A stretch of 39,474 nucleotides of DNA, taken from NCBI GenBank assembly GCA_003427395.1, contig BFEA01000086.1:2436448-2475921 (forward strand), read 5' to 3'. This document shows, piece by piece, positions 20,361-30,707 of the stretch (position 1 is its first letter; the number at the start of each line of letters is the position of its first letter). Position numbers and translations under genes: made by a program. The DNA comes from Chara braunii (taxonomy: Eukaryota; Streptophyta; Charophyceae; Charales; Characeae). The notes under the pieces are model-generated. The model was given only the letters and a program-made list of their open reading frames with translations. It searched no databases and was not told the origin of the DNA.

Positions 20361-20572
20361 TTATCCTTTTTGAATTAATGGGATTAAAAGATCAATCAGG
20401 TATTACGAATTGGAATACCCAATCAGATTATCCTTTTTGAATTAATGGGATTAAAAGATCAATCAGGTATTGCGAATTGGAATACCCAATCAGATTAGTT
20501 CTTTATGAATTGGAATACCCAATCAGATTAGTTCTTTATGAATTGGAATACCCAATCAGATTAGTTCTTCGG
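20361..20572. repeat. Two-tier tandem repeat: 67 bp x2 and 33 bp x3
   Basis: A 67-bp unit beginning ttatcctttttgaattaatg starts at 20361 and again at 20428 with almost no change. Its second half (gaattggaatacccaatcag) is then repeated alone at 20474, 20507 and 20540 with period 33. Near identity means recent expansion by slippage or unequal exchange. Confidence 0.9.
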
Positions 20573-21190
20573 GAATTTTGGATCGAAACAATCCTTTTAA
20601 AATCCAGATTATAAAATCAGGGTTATCCAGGGGTAAATTTTGTGACAATCTATGAAAATCGATAGCAAGCTGATTAGATAACAATTAGAAAATTCATCAT
20701 ATCTCGAGCACGTCAGAAGCAGAGCAGGATCTTTCCACTCTTCGAGCTCACCCCTCTTCCTCCAAAACCCCCCTATTACCTTCACCGCCTCGAACCCTAC
20801 CCCTCATCGTTTCCAGGAAACTGCTAGTTCACAGGCATAGACGCGACACCAGCACTGAAAACAAATTCGGCTATCGTCAAAAACGACAGTGTGGCTGCCA
20901 CTTACCAAACCTATTAGTAAGTCACCACAGGGAGTTCAAGCATACAAAACTAATACCCTACTTGAGGAAGGGGGAGAAAGCTCAAAAAATAGAACAAATA
21001 GGGAAAACCCACAACATCAATCCACTGAAAGTCATGACTAAACTTGGAGGTTCCTAGCTCCATGCTCCCTCCTGCTTCTATGATTATAACCAGCCTGTTG
21101 TTACCACGACCGCTACCTGACGAAGACGCGTGAGAGATTAGATGTACTTCGTCGAAATCACCTCTCATAATGGAGCAACGCAGCACGTGT
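20573..21190. other. No gene recognised
   Basis: A/T-rich, then mixed sequence. The minus-strand frame at 20950-21186 has no recognisable motif. Confidence 0.5.
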
Positions 21191-21204
21191 CGTCTTCCGT
21201 ATCT

Positions 21205-21285
21205 CCTGTGCCCGCTCAGACGCCCTCTTAGGCACGCTCAAACGCCCTCTTGAGCCCACTCAGACGCTCTCCTGGGCACGCGCTC
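21205..21285. repeat. Short tandem repeat, ~25 bp x3
   Basis: Units of the form gctcagacgccctctt-ggcac occur three times in succession (gctcagacgc, gctcaaacgc, actcagacgc) with minor changes. Confidence 0.65.
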
Positions 21286-21424
21286 CACCGCGCCAGGTTT
21301 CGGACCGCGTCATCGCCAGTGCTTCGCCCCACCGTGCCGCCGCCAGTGTGAAAACGACGGGGGACACCGGTTCAGGGTCTGGCGCAGCGCTCCCGGTAGC
21401 GCTGCGTCCCCACCTTCTCTTCCG

Positions 21425-21555
21425 TCTATCCTGGCATTATTTCTCTACCTACTATCCAGATTCCATTTTCACATTCCATATATCCGGTGTTGTTTCACTT
21501 CGACTTCCATATTTGCTTCTCCACATTCCGTCCACGTTCATTATATCTTGAATAC
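21425..21555. repeat. Minisatellite units related to 18045-18309
   Basis: Two or more units starting 'tatcctggcattattt' and 'tatccggtgttgtttcacttcgacttcca' resemble the unit at 18097 (tatcccgatgttattttatttcgacttcca) in order and spacing. The same repeat family is therefore present at two sites 3 kb apart. Confidence 0.5.
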
Positions 21556-21615
21556 CGACCTTCTTGTGATCCACTGTTTAATCCGTCCGGACCGATTCAA
21601 TCTAAGTACATTATA

Positions 21616-21900
21616 CTATTTATATATTTGTAATGCGCTCCATTTCATTTTATTTTTTGTTCCATTCAGAAGTTCAATCATCATTCTTTTCAACTTTTCA
21701 TCGTTGTAGTTTTGCAACAAAACATGCAATGTCAACAAAGTTATATCCCATGGGTACTTGAACACTTTCAATTCTTTGCAAAATAATTTCAAGAGAGTCA
21801 AAAGATCATCACTGTTATATGTATTCACCACAAATCTATGTATTATGCCAATAGTGGTCAAAACTTTAGTGTTTATTGATCCCACACTCCTGAAATGACA
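21616..21900 (-). pseudogene. Unidentified minus-strand reading frame
   Basis: About 95 codons read without stops from just left of the CA repeat. They include INTKVLTTIGIIHRFVVNTY and LLTLLKLFCKELKVFKYPWD, then ITLLTLHVLLQNYNDEKLKR. The sequence is helical, leucine-rich and not low-complexity, as a real helical-repeat protein fragment would be, but I cannot name a family. The upstream cysteine/valine run is just translated microsatellite. A+T-rich composition could also give an open frame by chance. Confidence 0.25.
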
Positions 21901-21911
21901 CATCGTACGCG

Positions 21912-21915
<4 letters not shown>

Positions 21916-21977
<62 letters not shown>
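21916..21977. repeat. (CA)n microsatellite
   Basis: There are 31 uninterrupted CA dinucleotides, preceded by gcacgc. Confidence 0.97.
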
Positions 21978-21980
<3 letters not shown>

Positions 21981-22752
21981 GATCAAATTCGAACTAAGAA
22001 ACACGAGGCCTTATTTTCACAGTATACGTTTCCAGTCCATGGCATGCAGTTCCTGGAACTGCGACTATCCTTCTGCCTTCGTGCTCAAATAATCATCACT
22101 ATCGTTATCCCGAAACTTATAGAAACATGAACCAAACTATTCCACCAAAGCTACCTCAACCACTTCCAATACTCTTCGACGACAAACATCCCTCACCCTG
22201 TTGCTTGTTGGACCTTAGCAATTATTTTTCTTGGTAGAAACCATGCATATTCGCTTTTCTTTGTTACTTCCTGACTCCTGCGTTGAAGCCGATTGAAGCC
22301 GATTGAAGCCGCAACTTCTCCCTGAGTGATCCAAGTGAAGAGATTGCGTGATACAAGTGAAGAGAGACAGTGAGGCAGAGAGAGAGAAGAGAGAGAGCAT
22401 ACTTACCTGAGTGAGAGATGGATTGGTGGCCATAGCCGCCTGTACTATGAGCTTGGAACCTGAAGAATTTTGTGTCTCGGGAATAATAATGTGGGACTTT
22501 CAGCTGATATCAATCTCGATCTCTGTCGTTGAGATAAAACTAAACACATAGATGATTGGAAGGATACGGAGGACGTGTTCTTGGCGGTGCAACATCTCTC
22601 AATCCTCTGGTCGAGCGCCTGACACACGTTAACAGCAAAAAAGGATCATTGATTTACACATTAGCATGGTGGATTAGTTTGTATTTTCGGGAATTGAATA
22701 ACCACTGCAATGAAGCGGCTCACAAAAAGCTCACAATGTCTGCAACATGTGT
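21978..22752. other. No gene; small repeats only
   Basis: The stretch contains three direct copies of an 11-bp unit (gttgaagccga type) at 22283-22311 and a GA-rich run at about 22367-22398. No protein or RNA gene was recognised. Confidence 0.5.
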
Positions 22753-22797
22753 GATTAGCGTGGTCCCTGAACAAGGATGATACACGAAAATCGATAT
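22753..22797 (+). pseudogene. U6 snRNA 3' fragment
   Basis: The sequence gattagcgtggtccctgaac then aaggatgatacacgaaaatcgat follows the 3' half of U6 snRNA (gattagcatggcccctg, caaggatgacac, aaatcga) with several substitutions. The 5' half, including the ACAGAGA box, is missing, so the copy is 5'-truncated. An A-rich stretch (ataaaagaaagaag) follows, consistent with a decayed tail. It cannot be functional. Confidence 0.65.
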
Positions 22798-23046
22798 AAA
22801 AGAAAGAAGCAGAGATAAGGAAGAAAGTTTTAATAATATAAGATGATAACTAGATGACCTGTTGCGGCTTCGATTGCAAAGGGAAAAAAAATGCAAGGCA
22901 TTAAGAGGGATGTGGTCAGGGAAGGGTGGGGGGGCGTGCGGGTTGTTTTGTTGGGGTCATACTTGTTGAATGTTCTCGTCTCTGTTGGCAGGCGTTGGCT
23001 TACCTCAGATGTGCCTCTTGATGTTCCTTGCGTAGAACCACTCCTG
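22798..23046. other. No gene recognised
   Basis: A-rich downstream of the U6 fragment, then a G-rich patch near 22919-22945. The minus strand might continue the frame from 23047 but with stops. Confidence 0.4.
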
Positions 23047-23458
23047 TTATGAAGTGAGCTTTGTGGCAATCCGCCATACAATCATCTCTTTGTACTCGTC
23101 AAACGGTACGTGGTGATACTGAAGTTGGCCCGAGTAGGTGATTTCCAAGAGTGCATGGACGTACTGCCAAGTGTTTGGTTCACACAGTGTTTTTGTCTTG
23201 CGGTTGATTGTGTATTTCCTTTCTTCATTGTCCAGTTGGATGATTTGCTCGGCCACGTCTGCCGGTCTAAAAGAGCGTAACAGATCATACCAATGGTCGG
23301 TAGATTGAATACGGAGTTCGTTTAGGAGTTGATTGTGCTTTGAGCTTTTGATAGATCTTCTGAATCCTTTCGTAGTTGTAATTTGGCAGTGGAATCCCAG
23401 TGCTGAGATGCCTGTGAATTTCAGCCAGCAAGTTGTTTAGAACTACTTGACTGTCTTT
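23047..23458 (-). pseudogene. Unidentified coding remnant with one frameshift
   Basis: From 23458 leftwards one frame reads VVLNNLLAEIHRHLSTGIPL and YNYERIQKIYQKLKAQSTPK, ending at a TGA near 23288. An overlapping second frame takes over with NELRIQSTDHWYDLLRSFRP, then ADVAEQIIQLDNEERKYTIN and TWQYVHALLEITYSGQLQYH. Together these give about 135 codons of complex, non-repetitive sequence with a single shift, which is strong evidence for a former protein. The 'W..LLRSF.P.DVAEQI..LD' segment distantly recalls RasGEF-like helices, but the rest does not, so I leave it unassigned. It may be a host-gene exon or an unknown transposon ORF. Confidence 0.4.
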
Positions 23459-25450
23459 CTAATCACCGGGGTTGTAGTCGACCACTCCTCTAGTGTAGCA
23501 TCCTCGCAGTTGCTCCACGCGTCCTTTGTTTTCTCGGCCTCTTAGGCCGCACAACCCTTTGACCACACGACTTGCGTGGCCACGGTCACCCTTTTCCTAG
23601 ACTCTTGTTCTTATTCATTCGTCTATTTTGATCTCCCGATTCTATCGTAGCAGCATTCTTTTATTTCTATTATTATTATTTTTGTTGTGTTGAGTTTGGA
23701 TTCGTATTCTTTATTTTTGTCTAAGGTTATATGTTAGTCCGAACAGGAGATGCCTGTTTGGACCAGTGGCAGAGAGGCAGAGTGTTACATGCCCAGTTGG
23801 GCGATGTACATAGAAACCGAGGATCCGCAATGTGATAAAAAGGACTGAATGGACTATCCAGTGCAAGTAGAATCTCAACAAGCAATGTGCAGTCCGATGC
23901 ATACAAAATGGTGACTGACCCCTTTCACGTAGTACAAGATATCGAAGAAGAATGCTAGAGTACAAATGACTAGCCCAATCAATGTTTCAACGCAGACCAA
24001 ACATACATCATGCTCATCACAAGGTGTGAAGGAGCCTGGCGCTATACACAGGAAGGAAGCGCCAGGTCCAGACATACACAGACGAAGAGGAGGGGATCAA
24101 ACGAAGAAGAGGGGGAGAGATGGGAATGTCGTCAACACCAAGTCTTTGTCACAAGTCCCAAATAATCCCTTGTCAAATGCCTGAAGCCCAAAAGTCGAGT
24201 CAAGATCCAATGTCACCAAGCTCTCTCTCGCTCTCTTTCTCTCGTAGTCTGCTGATGCAGTGAAATCAGATAATGAGAGGGTGAGAGGGAGATGGTGGAC
24301 TGAGAAGAGGAAGAAGAAGAACTCTCTCTCTCTCTCTCTCACGAGCCAGGTACTAACCTGTGAAGTTGGTTCTGAGTTGCAGGTACCTCGAAGACGAAGC
24401 TGGAGCAACGGCGCTGCAGGTAGGTACTCCTGGCCTCTGCCCAATCTCTCTCTCTCTAGTACTATCCTAGCTATGGCGCCCAGCGCTGAAGACTACAACT
24501 ACCTACTGGCGCCCAGCACTGAAGACTAATGCTAACGCTACTACTACTCCTGCAGCGCTCCCACCAGAGTGCTGCTGCCGAATCCTGAAGACTACTGACT
24601 GCCTCCTGCCTACCCGTGAAGTGCATGGGAAGTCCCTATGTACTATCTCGGCCTGCCTCCTGACTGCCTCCGACTGCCTGCAGTTGCAAGGCGGGCAGTC
24701 CAGGAGGCTGCTCTTGCCAATGCCGAACTGAGCCAGGGACTGGCGCTGCAGCTATCATGTGAACAGGCCAAAGATAGCCTGTTCCTAAAACCCTGGTTCG
24801 GTGCCTGAGTTTCAGGGCAGGCCGGTCTGATGACAGACCGGAAATGGCCCTTCGTTTCAGGCTAAAAAGGCTACTGCCATTTTTAGTCTGAAACGACACA
24901 GGGTCTGTAGGCCCCTGTTTTTCAAGCTTTCGAGTTGAATGGTCACGGGGCTTGTAGGCCCTCATTTTCAGGCTTTCAGCCTGAGGGACGCAGGGCCTGG
25001 AAAATGGCGTGTGCAGGCGCAGCATGTAACACAGAGGCAGGCCTGAGCCAGGTTAGTAGTGTTTGTTGAGGACCTGGACTTGGTCGTGCTACCAAGACCT
25101 TCGATCGGACGATCGATCCAACGGCCGTGGTGCAGGCCTGATCGGACTCCCACTGTAGCCAACGACATATAGCTAGTAGTCCTCCCACCACGGGCATCAT
25201 TCAGCCCTGGTGTGGTCGAGGACCGGGGAGAGGAGCACTGTTGGAGGACAGCGTTGAGGTTGGTTCGAGAGAGAGAGAGAGGGGAGAGCCGGTGGGATTA
25301 GGGCCGCGGTGGATCTGATTTGTGCACCATAGCTGCGCCGCACCTGCAGCCCGCATGAGAGCACGGTCGTCATCATCGTTCGGCGGTACATCAGGCAGAT
25401 CGGCCAAAAAGCCTCCACCTTAGTCTCCTGGCTCTCCTTCGACCCTCCAT
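23459..25450. other. No gene; low-complexity patches
   Basis: The stretch holds a (CT)n tract at about 24320-24340, a perfect 8-bp inverted repeat cctggcgc/gcgccagg around 24034-24065, and a hairpin cggtct-gatgac-agaccg near 24824-24841. Bases 24470-25020 have G/C-rich wording ('ggcgcccagc', 'cttgtaggccc', 'tttcaggc') reminiscent of the repeat at 38.1-38.9 kb, but I could not align it. No protein motif was recognised. Confidence 0.4.
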
Positions 25451-25454
25451 ATTC

Positions 25455-25531
25455 TTCTTCTTCTGCTGCTGCTGCTGCTGCTGCTGCTTCTAGAGCAAGA
25501 GAGCGAGAGCGAGACACACACACACACACAC
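25455..25531. repeat. Trinucleotide (CTG)n and (AC)n tract
   Basis: ttcttcttctgctgctgctg is followed by more gct units. Then comes a gagcgagagcgagacacac stretch and CA repeats that run into the assembly gap. Confidence 0.9.
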
Positions 25532-25811
25532 NNNNNNNNNNNNNNNNNNNNNNNNNNNNNNNNNNNNNNNNNNNNNNNNNNNNNNNNNNNNNNNNNNNNN
25601 NNNNNNNNNNNNNNNNNNNNNNNNNNNNNNNNNNNNNNNNNNNNNNNNNNNNNNNNNNNNNNNNNNNNNNNNNNNNNNNNNNNNNNNNNNNNNNNNNNNN
25701 NNNNNNNNNNNNNNNNNNNNNNNNNNNNNNNNNNNNNNNNNNNNNNNNNNNNNNNNNNNNNNNNNNNNNNNNNNNNNNNNNNNNNNNNNNNNNNNNNNNN
25801 NNNNNNNNNNN
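25532..25811. other. Assembly gap
   Basis: There are 280 N bases. The gap lies between a CA microsatellite on the left and an AG microsatellite on the right, so it probably reflects failure to assemble through simple repeats. Its true length is unknown. Confidence 0.99.

Positions 25812-25875
<64 letters not shown>
25812..25875. repeat. (AG)n microsatellite
   Basis: About 30 AG units follow directly after the gap and end in a short G run. Confidence 0.97.
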
Positions 25876-25876
<1 letters not shown>

Positions 25877-26873
25877 TAGTTATTTGTGGGTGGCGCCCAA
25901 GTTACATTTCAGTATTGTGGGACGGGGTTCCTTTGCTTGGTATTCGACAAGGGGATGATCACGAGGGTATCACGTACTATGCCCTTACCCTCTCCTCCTT
26001 GACCCAACTTCGTCTATTCTCCCATCTCCATCCTTCGTGGCTTCCCTACCATGTGCGTGCGCGAGGAGGGGTCTTCTTCCATGTGTGTTCCCCCTCCTCA
26101 ATTACATGTGTGATGATGGGGTGTGTGAGTCGACGCAGGTTATATCCTTGAGTCTTCTGCTGCGCTACATTTCTTTGTTTGTGCATCTGGCTATTCTAAG
26201 TCCCATCCGTCACGCTGATGCTCCTACGAACTTGCGCATCCCCCTCACCCTTTGGGCATGCATCATCTATAGAGTTCTGATTCTTCCATTTGTAGTGCTC
26301 AAACTGCAGATTCATATATGCTGCAGAAAGGGATTGAACAGCGAAGTCCTGCCAAAGTAGGACATAAATGAGATTGGGGATACCAATCTCGACTGCGAGT
26401 TTGTGCCAATCAGGGAGTAAAGCAGAGGTCTGAGGCTGCGGAGGTGAGTTTTGGCTAGGGAATTGCAAAGTTCTTTGGCAAAATGTTTTTTTGCGGAAGC
26501 GTCTTTGCCCGCACAGACACAACATCTGATGCATTGTTAGACAGTCATGATTTCGTGGTTGGGAGTGTGGAATGCTAAGATTGAGAAGACAGGGTGATAG
26601 TGGTTGTTTGTTGGAGGTTCCTCTGCGATTGGACGATGACATCCACATCAAGCGCAACAACTTCGTTATGTGAGATTGTGTGAATATATCAAATGGGGTT
26701 ATGATCTGTTCCGTAAGGGATGGCGTGTCTGTTGGTGTATCACTTCCTTTTTTTGCGATTGCTGAGGAGTTTGCGGATGTGTGAGGTGTAAGGGGGGGGG
26801 ATCGTGGGGACTGATTTGTTTGGGTTGTATTATCTTCGGAATTGTCTGCGACATTTATAATTGTTTGTGATTG
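25876..26873. other. No gene recognised; possible Helitron 3' flank
   Basis: The minus-strand open frame at 26196-26660 has no recognised domain. Because the helicase remnant to the right reads leftwards, the Helitron 3' end (a short hairpin followed by CTRR on the minus strand) would be expected somewhere here. I could not identify it with confidence. Confidence 0.4.
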
Positions 26874-27715
26874 TTATGTATCTTCATTTTTCTTTTGTTC
26901 GCCCAAGTCCTCTGCAATATCTTTCTTTGCTTGTAGGGTTTGTTGGCTCAAACCTTTTGCGCTTTTGTGTGATTGTTCCGCCTCCATTGGTGCAGTCGGG
27001 GTCCCATACAGACAAAACAACACAGAACAATTAGTGTTCCAATAAAACCTCTTTATATACAGCATTCCTTGTCCTTCTTGAATTGTCAAACAAGCATACC
27101 CGAGCGTCTGAAGGATGTCCAGTCCGAGAGAATGCAACATAAAGTTGCCCATGTGAAAAAAGCGGTTTGTGAAGAAAATCCCTACGTGCTGAGAGGTCTG
27201 GCCTTGTGATTTGTTTATCGTGATCGCAAAAGCAACACTGTTTGAAAATTGTTTACGTTCCCAATACCATCCTGTTTTTCCTAGTGCTTCACTATTCATT
27301 ACTATCATGGGTATTGTAACTTCCTGTCCAGTGACTAAATGGACAACCTTGAGGAGGTGGTTCCCAACAACCTCACCAACAACCAATCTGCTACCTTTGC
27401 TGAGACTGTTCAGAGAGACCAAAGTTATGAGCAGCACGATTGGTACCCCTTTTTTCAACCTAAGATTTTGCGGTGGTAGCCCAAAATCATCAATAGAGTT
27501 AAGGAGATGCACTGGAATCTCAAGTTTATCATTTTCCTCCAGGCATTCATCAACTCCACAACATGAAATTTCTTTGCCAGGAAATTGGTTTAGTAAGACA
27601 TTGTTCATGTGCTTAGTTTCGTTATTTTTGGGGCAAAAGATCATTCTTTTCGCGAGAGCCACTCCCTGTCAAAGGCAAGTTATGTGAAGGTTTGGGAGTG
27701 TCCATTTTGTAAGTT

Positions 27716-27803
27716 TTTTCACGGTACCTTCGAGGCAAATATCTGCAGGCAATTCGATGTTTTCACGGTACCTTCGAGGCAAATATCTGCAGGCAATTCA
27801 ATG
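27716..27803. repeat. 44-bp tandem duplication inside the Helitron helicase
   Basis: The unit ttttcacggtaccttcgagg followed by caaatatctgcaggcaattc is present twice in direct succession (27716-27759, 27760-27803), differing at one or two positions. 44 is not a multiple of three, so it shifts the helicase frame at 'ELPADICLEGTVK'. The near identity shows it arose after the Helitron was already resident. Confidence 0.95.
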
Positions 27804-28269
27804 ATTGTGTCATCCTCTTTGTCGACCTACGGGTGGTTCCCATCTCCAACTGTGAGCAGCCATTGCGCAAAGCCCATCGTTACTTCATCTACGCCTCGAG
27901 ATAATACCCGCATATTTTCCTATAGCTTCAAACTTCTGAAGTGTTCCAACATATGCGACCTTTTGATGCATGCTTTGGCTTGCTATGCTTTCCTATTGTT
28001 CGGGACAAAAGGGAATGCTTGTCTGAAATCGCCCGCTAAAACCACCGCCTTGCTTGCAAACGACAAATCTGAATCGCAAAGGTCTCTTAATGTTCAGTCC
28101 AACGCTTCCAAGAGGTGTTTATGGCTCATCAGGGCCTCATCCCACACAATGAGGTCAACTTTTTTCATTAACTGTGCAAGGCCGGACTGTTTCGGAATTT
28201 TGAAAATTGTGTTAGCAGCTAGCTGTACAGCAGCATGGAACCAATAATGAAACGTTTGTCCCCCATCTA

Positions 28270-28374
28270 CCTTCTTCCCCCGAATACAACGTACGGTCAT
28301 TATAGCTATATTTAGACTGAAAAGTACCCCAGAAACATCTACAATGACCGTACATTGTATTCGGGGGAAGAAGG
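28270..28374. mobile_element. MITE copy 1, inserted in the Helitron helicase
   Basis: This 105-bp element has long terminal inverted repeats. The left end reads ccttcttcccccgaatacaa then cgtacggtcatt; the right end is its reverse complement with about two changes. TA flanks it on both sides (28268-28269, 28375-28376), as expected for Tc1/mariner-type target duplication. It splits the helicase between IAATLL and GGQT, which are adjacent in intact proteins, so it is a true insertion. There is no coding capacity; a transposase must come from elsewhere. Homologues lie at 32442-32548 and 32696-32804. Confidence 0.88.
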
Positions 28375-29454
28375 TAACAATGTGGCTGCAATCCTGCTGG
28401 ATGCAACGACCAAGGCGACTTTCTTTTCCAATTGGATGCTGGCCAGTATTGTTTTAATACAGTAGATTTTCCTAGTGCTTACAGGGGCATCTAAAAAAAC
28501 ACCCAAAGGGCGCAAATTTTTGACAGCGTTCATTACCTAATGCACAAATCTTTGCTGGGATGGTCAGAGACATGCAGTTCGTGTTTTTCACATGTGTCTC
28601 AGAGCAGACATGTTGTAGGTCAGTTTATCTCACAATTCTTGTGGCAGATTGTTGAGGCTCCTTTGGGAGTGCAAATGCCAGGCGAACTCCATATCCATTG
28701 GACATGGTTGTTTGAGGCTGAATGCTTCCAATTGAAACACCCTCCCTTGCTCCGCTCTATGTCCAAAATCACTAATGCTCGCAATAAGTCTCGGGGATAT
28801 CTGCAGTGAATTCGCGCGTGTAATCATCCCACATCTTTGGACAATGGGCATGCAAGAATTTGTTAGGAGCTGCAGTTTGACAAAATATAAGAAGTTTCAC
28901 CACTTGTTCACGGAGCCGGCGCGGCATTGGCATAATGCGCCATACTATCCATGTGATCATTCCATTATAATTGTCGTTTAGAAGACCAAGAGCTTGGCAA
29001 GTTTCTTGGTAAGAGTCGAACATGACCCGATGTATGGTTCTTAAGTCTTTGAAGGATTTTGCACCTCTTGAGTGCTCTTGTGTCAAAAGAATTCGGAGAT
29101 AAAACACATCACCTTGTTAAAGCTGAGTTCGATACATTCGCCCAATCTTTATGAACCCCTTCTTTGTGTTCCTTGCTCTAGGTGCCCAATGGTCTTTCTT
29201 CCATGTGTGTGTGGCCACAATATCGGTATACAATGGCCACTGGCTTTTGGGAAGATGTTTGTTTTGCGCATTGACTTGCATCCGTGCTGTCAGTTTTGTG
29301 GCCGGCGGTCCATGCTGTACAACTTTCTGTGCATTTTTCGGCCTGAAATACATTGTCTGATGGTTTTCCAGGTAGATAGACAACCGCTCCACGCTAGGAT
29401 AGGCTTCACTCATGTGGAAGCCAAATGTTCTCCAACGTGTTTCTGATGCGAGAG

Positions 29455-30075
29455 AAGATGGCGGGAGGATGTGGATGGGAGGTGGGCGGAGGCCGAGGGA
29501 AGATGGGTGATCCCAATGGCGGAAGGGAGGTGGGTGGAAGCGGACAGGAGGTCAGCGAAGCAGAAGAGGTGGGCGTGCATTGTTTTTTTTTTAATAAAAA
29601 GAGGTGGGCAGCGGGATGCGGATGGGCGGGCAGCGGAATGGAGGCCAGAGCGGAGGTGAGCGAAGGCGGAGTAAAAGTGGCGGAGGCGAGAGGAGACGGC
29701 GGGAGGAGATGGTGGGCGGAGGGGGACGGGATGTGGGCGGAGGCGAAGAGGAGAGAGAGAGAGGAGGTGGTCGGAGGAGGCGGACACGAGTTGCGTTGAG
29801 GTCAAGGGGAGATGGGCGATCTCAATGGCGGAAGGGTGGTGGGCGGAGGTGAGCGGAGGCCGAGGGAAGATGGGCAGAGGTAGCGGGCACCGTAGAGGTG
29901 GGCGTAGGCGAATCCCCACGGAGGAGGCAGTGGGCTAAGAGGAGGAGGGCGGGGATATAGACGAAGGGGAGGCGGGCAGGGGAGGTGAGCATAGGCGGTG
30001 GGCTGGGCGGAGGAGGAAGGGGGAGGCGGTGGCTGAGGCCACGGCGGAGCCAGAGGCAAAGCGGCCTGGGCAGAA
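29455..30075. repeat. G-rich purine minisatellite
   Basis: Irregular repeats of ggtgggcggagg-like words run for about 600 bases. A longer segment is duplicated within it: 'gatgggtgatcccaatggcg' near 29502 and 'gatgggcgatctcaatggcg' near 29810. The sequence is purine-rich on the plus strand with many GGG runs, so quadruplex formation is plausible. Open frames across it are low-complexity and not genes. It abuts the truncated 5' side of the Helitron remnant. Confidence 0.8.
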
Positions 30076-30100
30076 CGGGAGTTGAGGTCGGCCGGCGGAA

Positions 30101-30172
<72 letters not shown>
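30101..30172. repeat. (TC)n(AC)n compound microsatellite
   Basis: A TC tract (30101-30118) is followed by an AC tract (30119-30172), ending at atgcgcgcgc. Confidence 0.97.
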
Positions 30173-30175
<3 letters not shown>

Positions 30176-30303
30176 CGCGCGCAAACACACACAAACAGAG
30201 GGGATAGGGACAAAAGTGACTAACCTGCGTCGCCCATCCCGTAGTAGCGTCCAGTCCACGTCACCTCGGAGGGGCCTTCAAGCACAGTTTTGCCCACAGC
30301 AAT

Positions 30304-30306
<3 letters not shown>

Positions 30307-30393
<87 letters not shown>
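30307..30393. repeat. (AG)n microsatellite
   Basis: About 43 AG units are uninterrupted in the given sequence. Confidence 0.97.
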
Positions 30394-30395
<2 letters not shown>

Positions 30396-30516
30396 GTCTT
30401 CGACCACGAGTAACAGCACAACAGGGTTGTATGATGCAACGCGTTTGTCCTCGTATAGTCTGTCAGTGTAAGTCGTTTGTCGCGTTCACTACGTCCCGTA
30501 AATGTGTTTGTCGTCT

Positions 30517-30632
30517 TCGCGAAGTAGGTGTATGGCAAGCCCTCAACCCAACGGGCTGTTGGGCTCGAGCGAGCGCGCGAAGTAGGTGTAGGACAGCCCT
30601 CAACCCAACGGGCCGTTTGACTCGAGTAAGGC
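30517..30632. repeat. 58-bp tandem duplication
   Basis: cgcgaagtaggtgta, then agccctcaacccaacgggc and ctcgag, occurs twice with period 58 (gaagtagg at 30521 and 30579). Confidence 0.85.
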
Positions 30633-30707
30633 GAGAGTGCCACCCTGCAACTGGCCAATGGCCAACAGGTACCGGGGAGGTTCTTTTACGACAGGCCATC
30701 TTTTCAT

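Larger units (their letters stand above)
26874..29413 (-). pseudogene. Helitron RepHel helicase, decayed
   Basis: This is the Pif1-like helicase half of a Helitron transposase, which moves by rolling-circle replication. In order from 29413 leftwards it shows the pre-helicase region with YPSVERLSIYLENHQTMYFR; then FYLRILLTQEHSRGAKSFKD and PMPRRLREQVVKLLIFCQ. Next come an altered Walker A (DAPVSTRKI, where GxGKT is expected), LVVASSRIAATLL, and, beyond a MITE, QTFHYWFH and VDLIVWDEALM (Walker B). Then VVLAGDFRQAFPFVP, GLPPQNLRLKKGVPI, GSRLVVGEV, VAFAITINKSQGQT and a C-terminal tail follow. The Rep (HUH) nuclease is missing beyond 29413. Frameshifts, the MITE and a 44-bp duplication make it inactive. 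Confidence 0.88.

Noticed and set aside
24030-24066. cctggcgc/gcgccagg inverted repeat as a regulatory or terminator hairpin
   Set aside because: A single short palindrome without neighbours or a poly-T; can occur by chance.
24824-24846. CTGATGA ... GAAA resembling a hammerhead core
   Set aside because: The bases between the boxes pair with sequence upstream of CTGATGA (cggtct/agaccg), leaving no stem II. It is a simple hairpin.
27609-28247. 212-codon plus-strand open frame
   Set aside because: It is antisense to the Helitron helicase, whose minus-strand motifs are clear.
29410-30259. Long open frames on both strands (up to 169 codons)
   Set aside because: They arise from the stop-poor G-rich minisatellite and CA repeat, with proline/serine or glycine/arginine low-complexity products.
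30278-30658. Frames through the (AG)n tract
   Set aside because: RE or SL dipeptide repeats from a microsatellite; no protein meaning.
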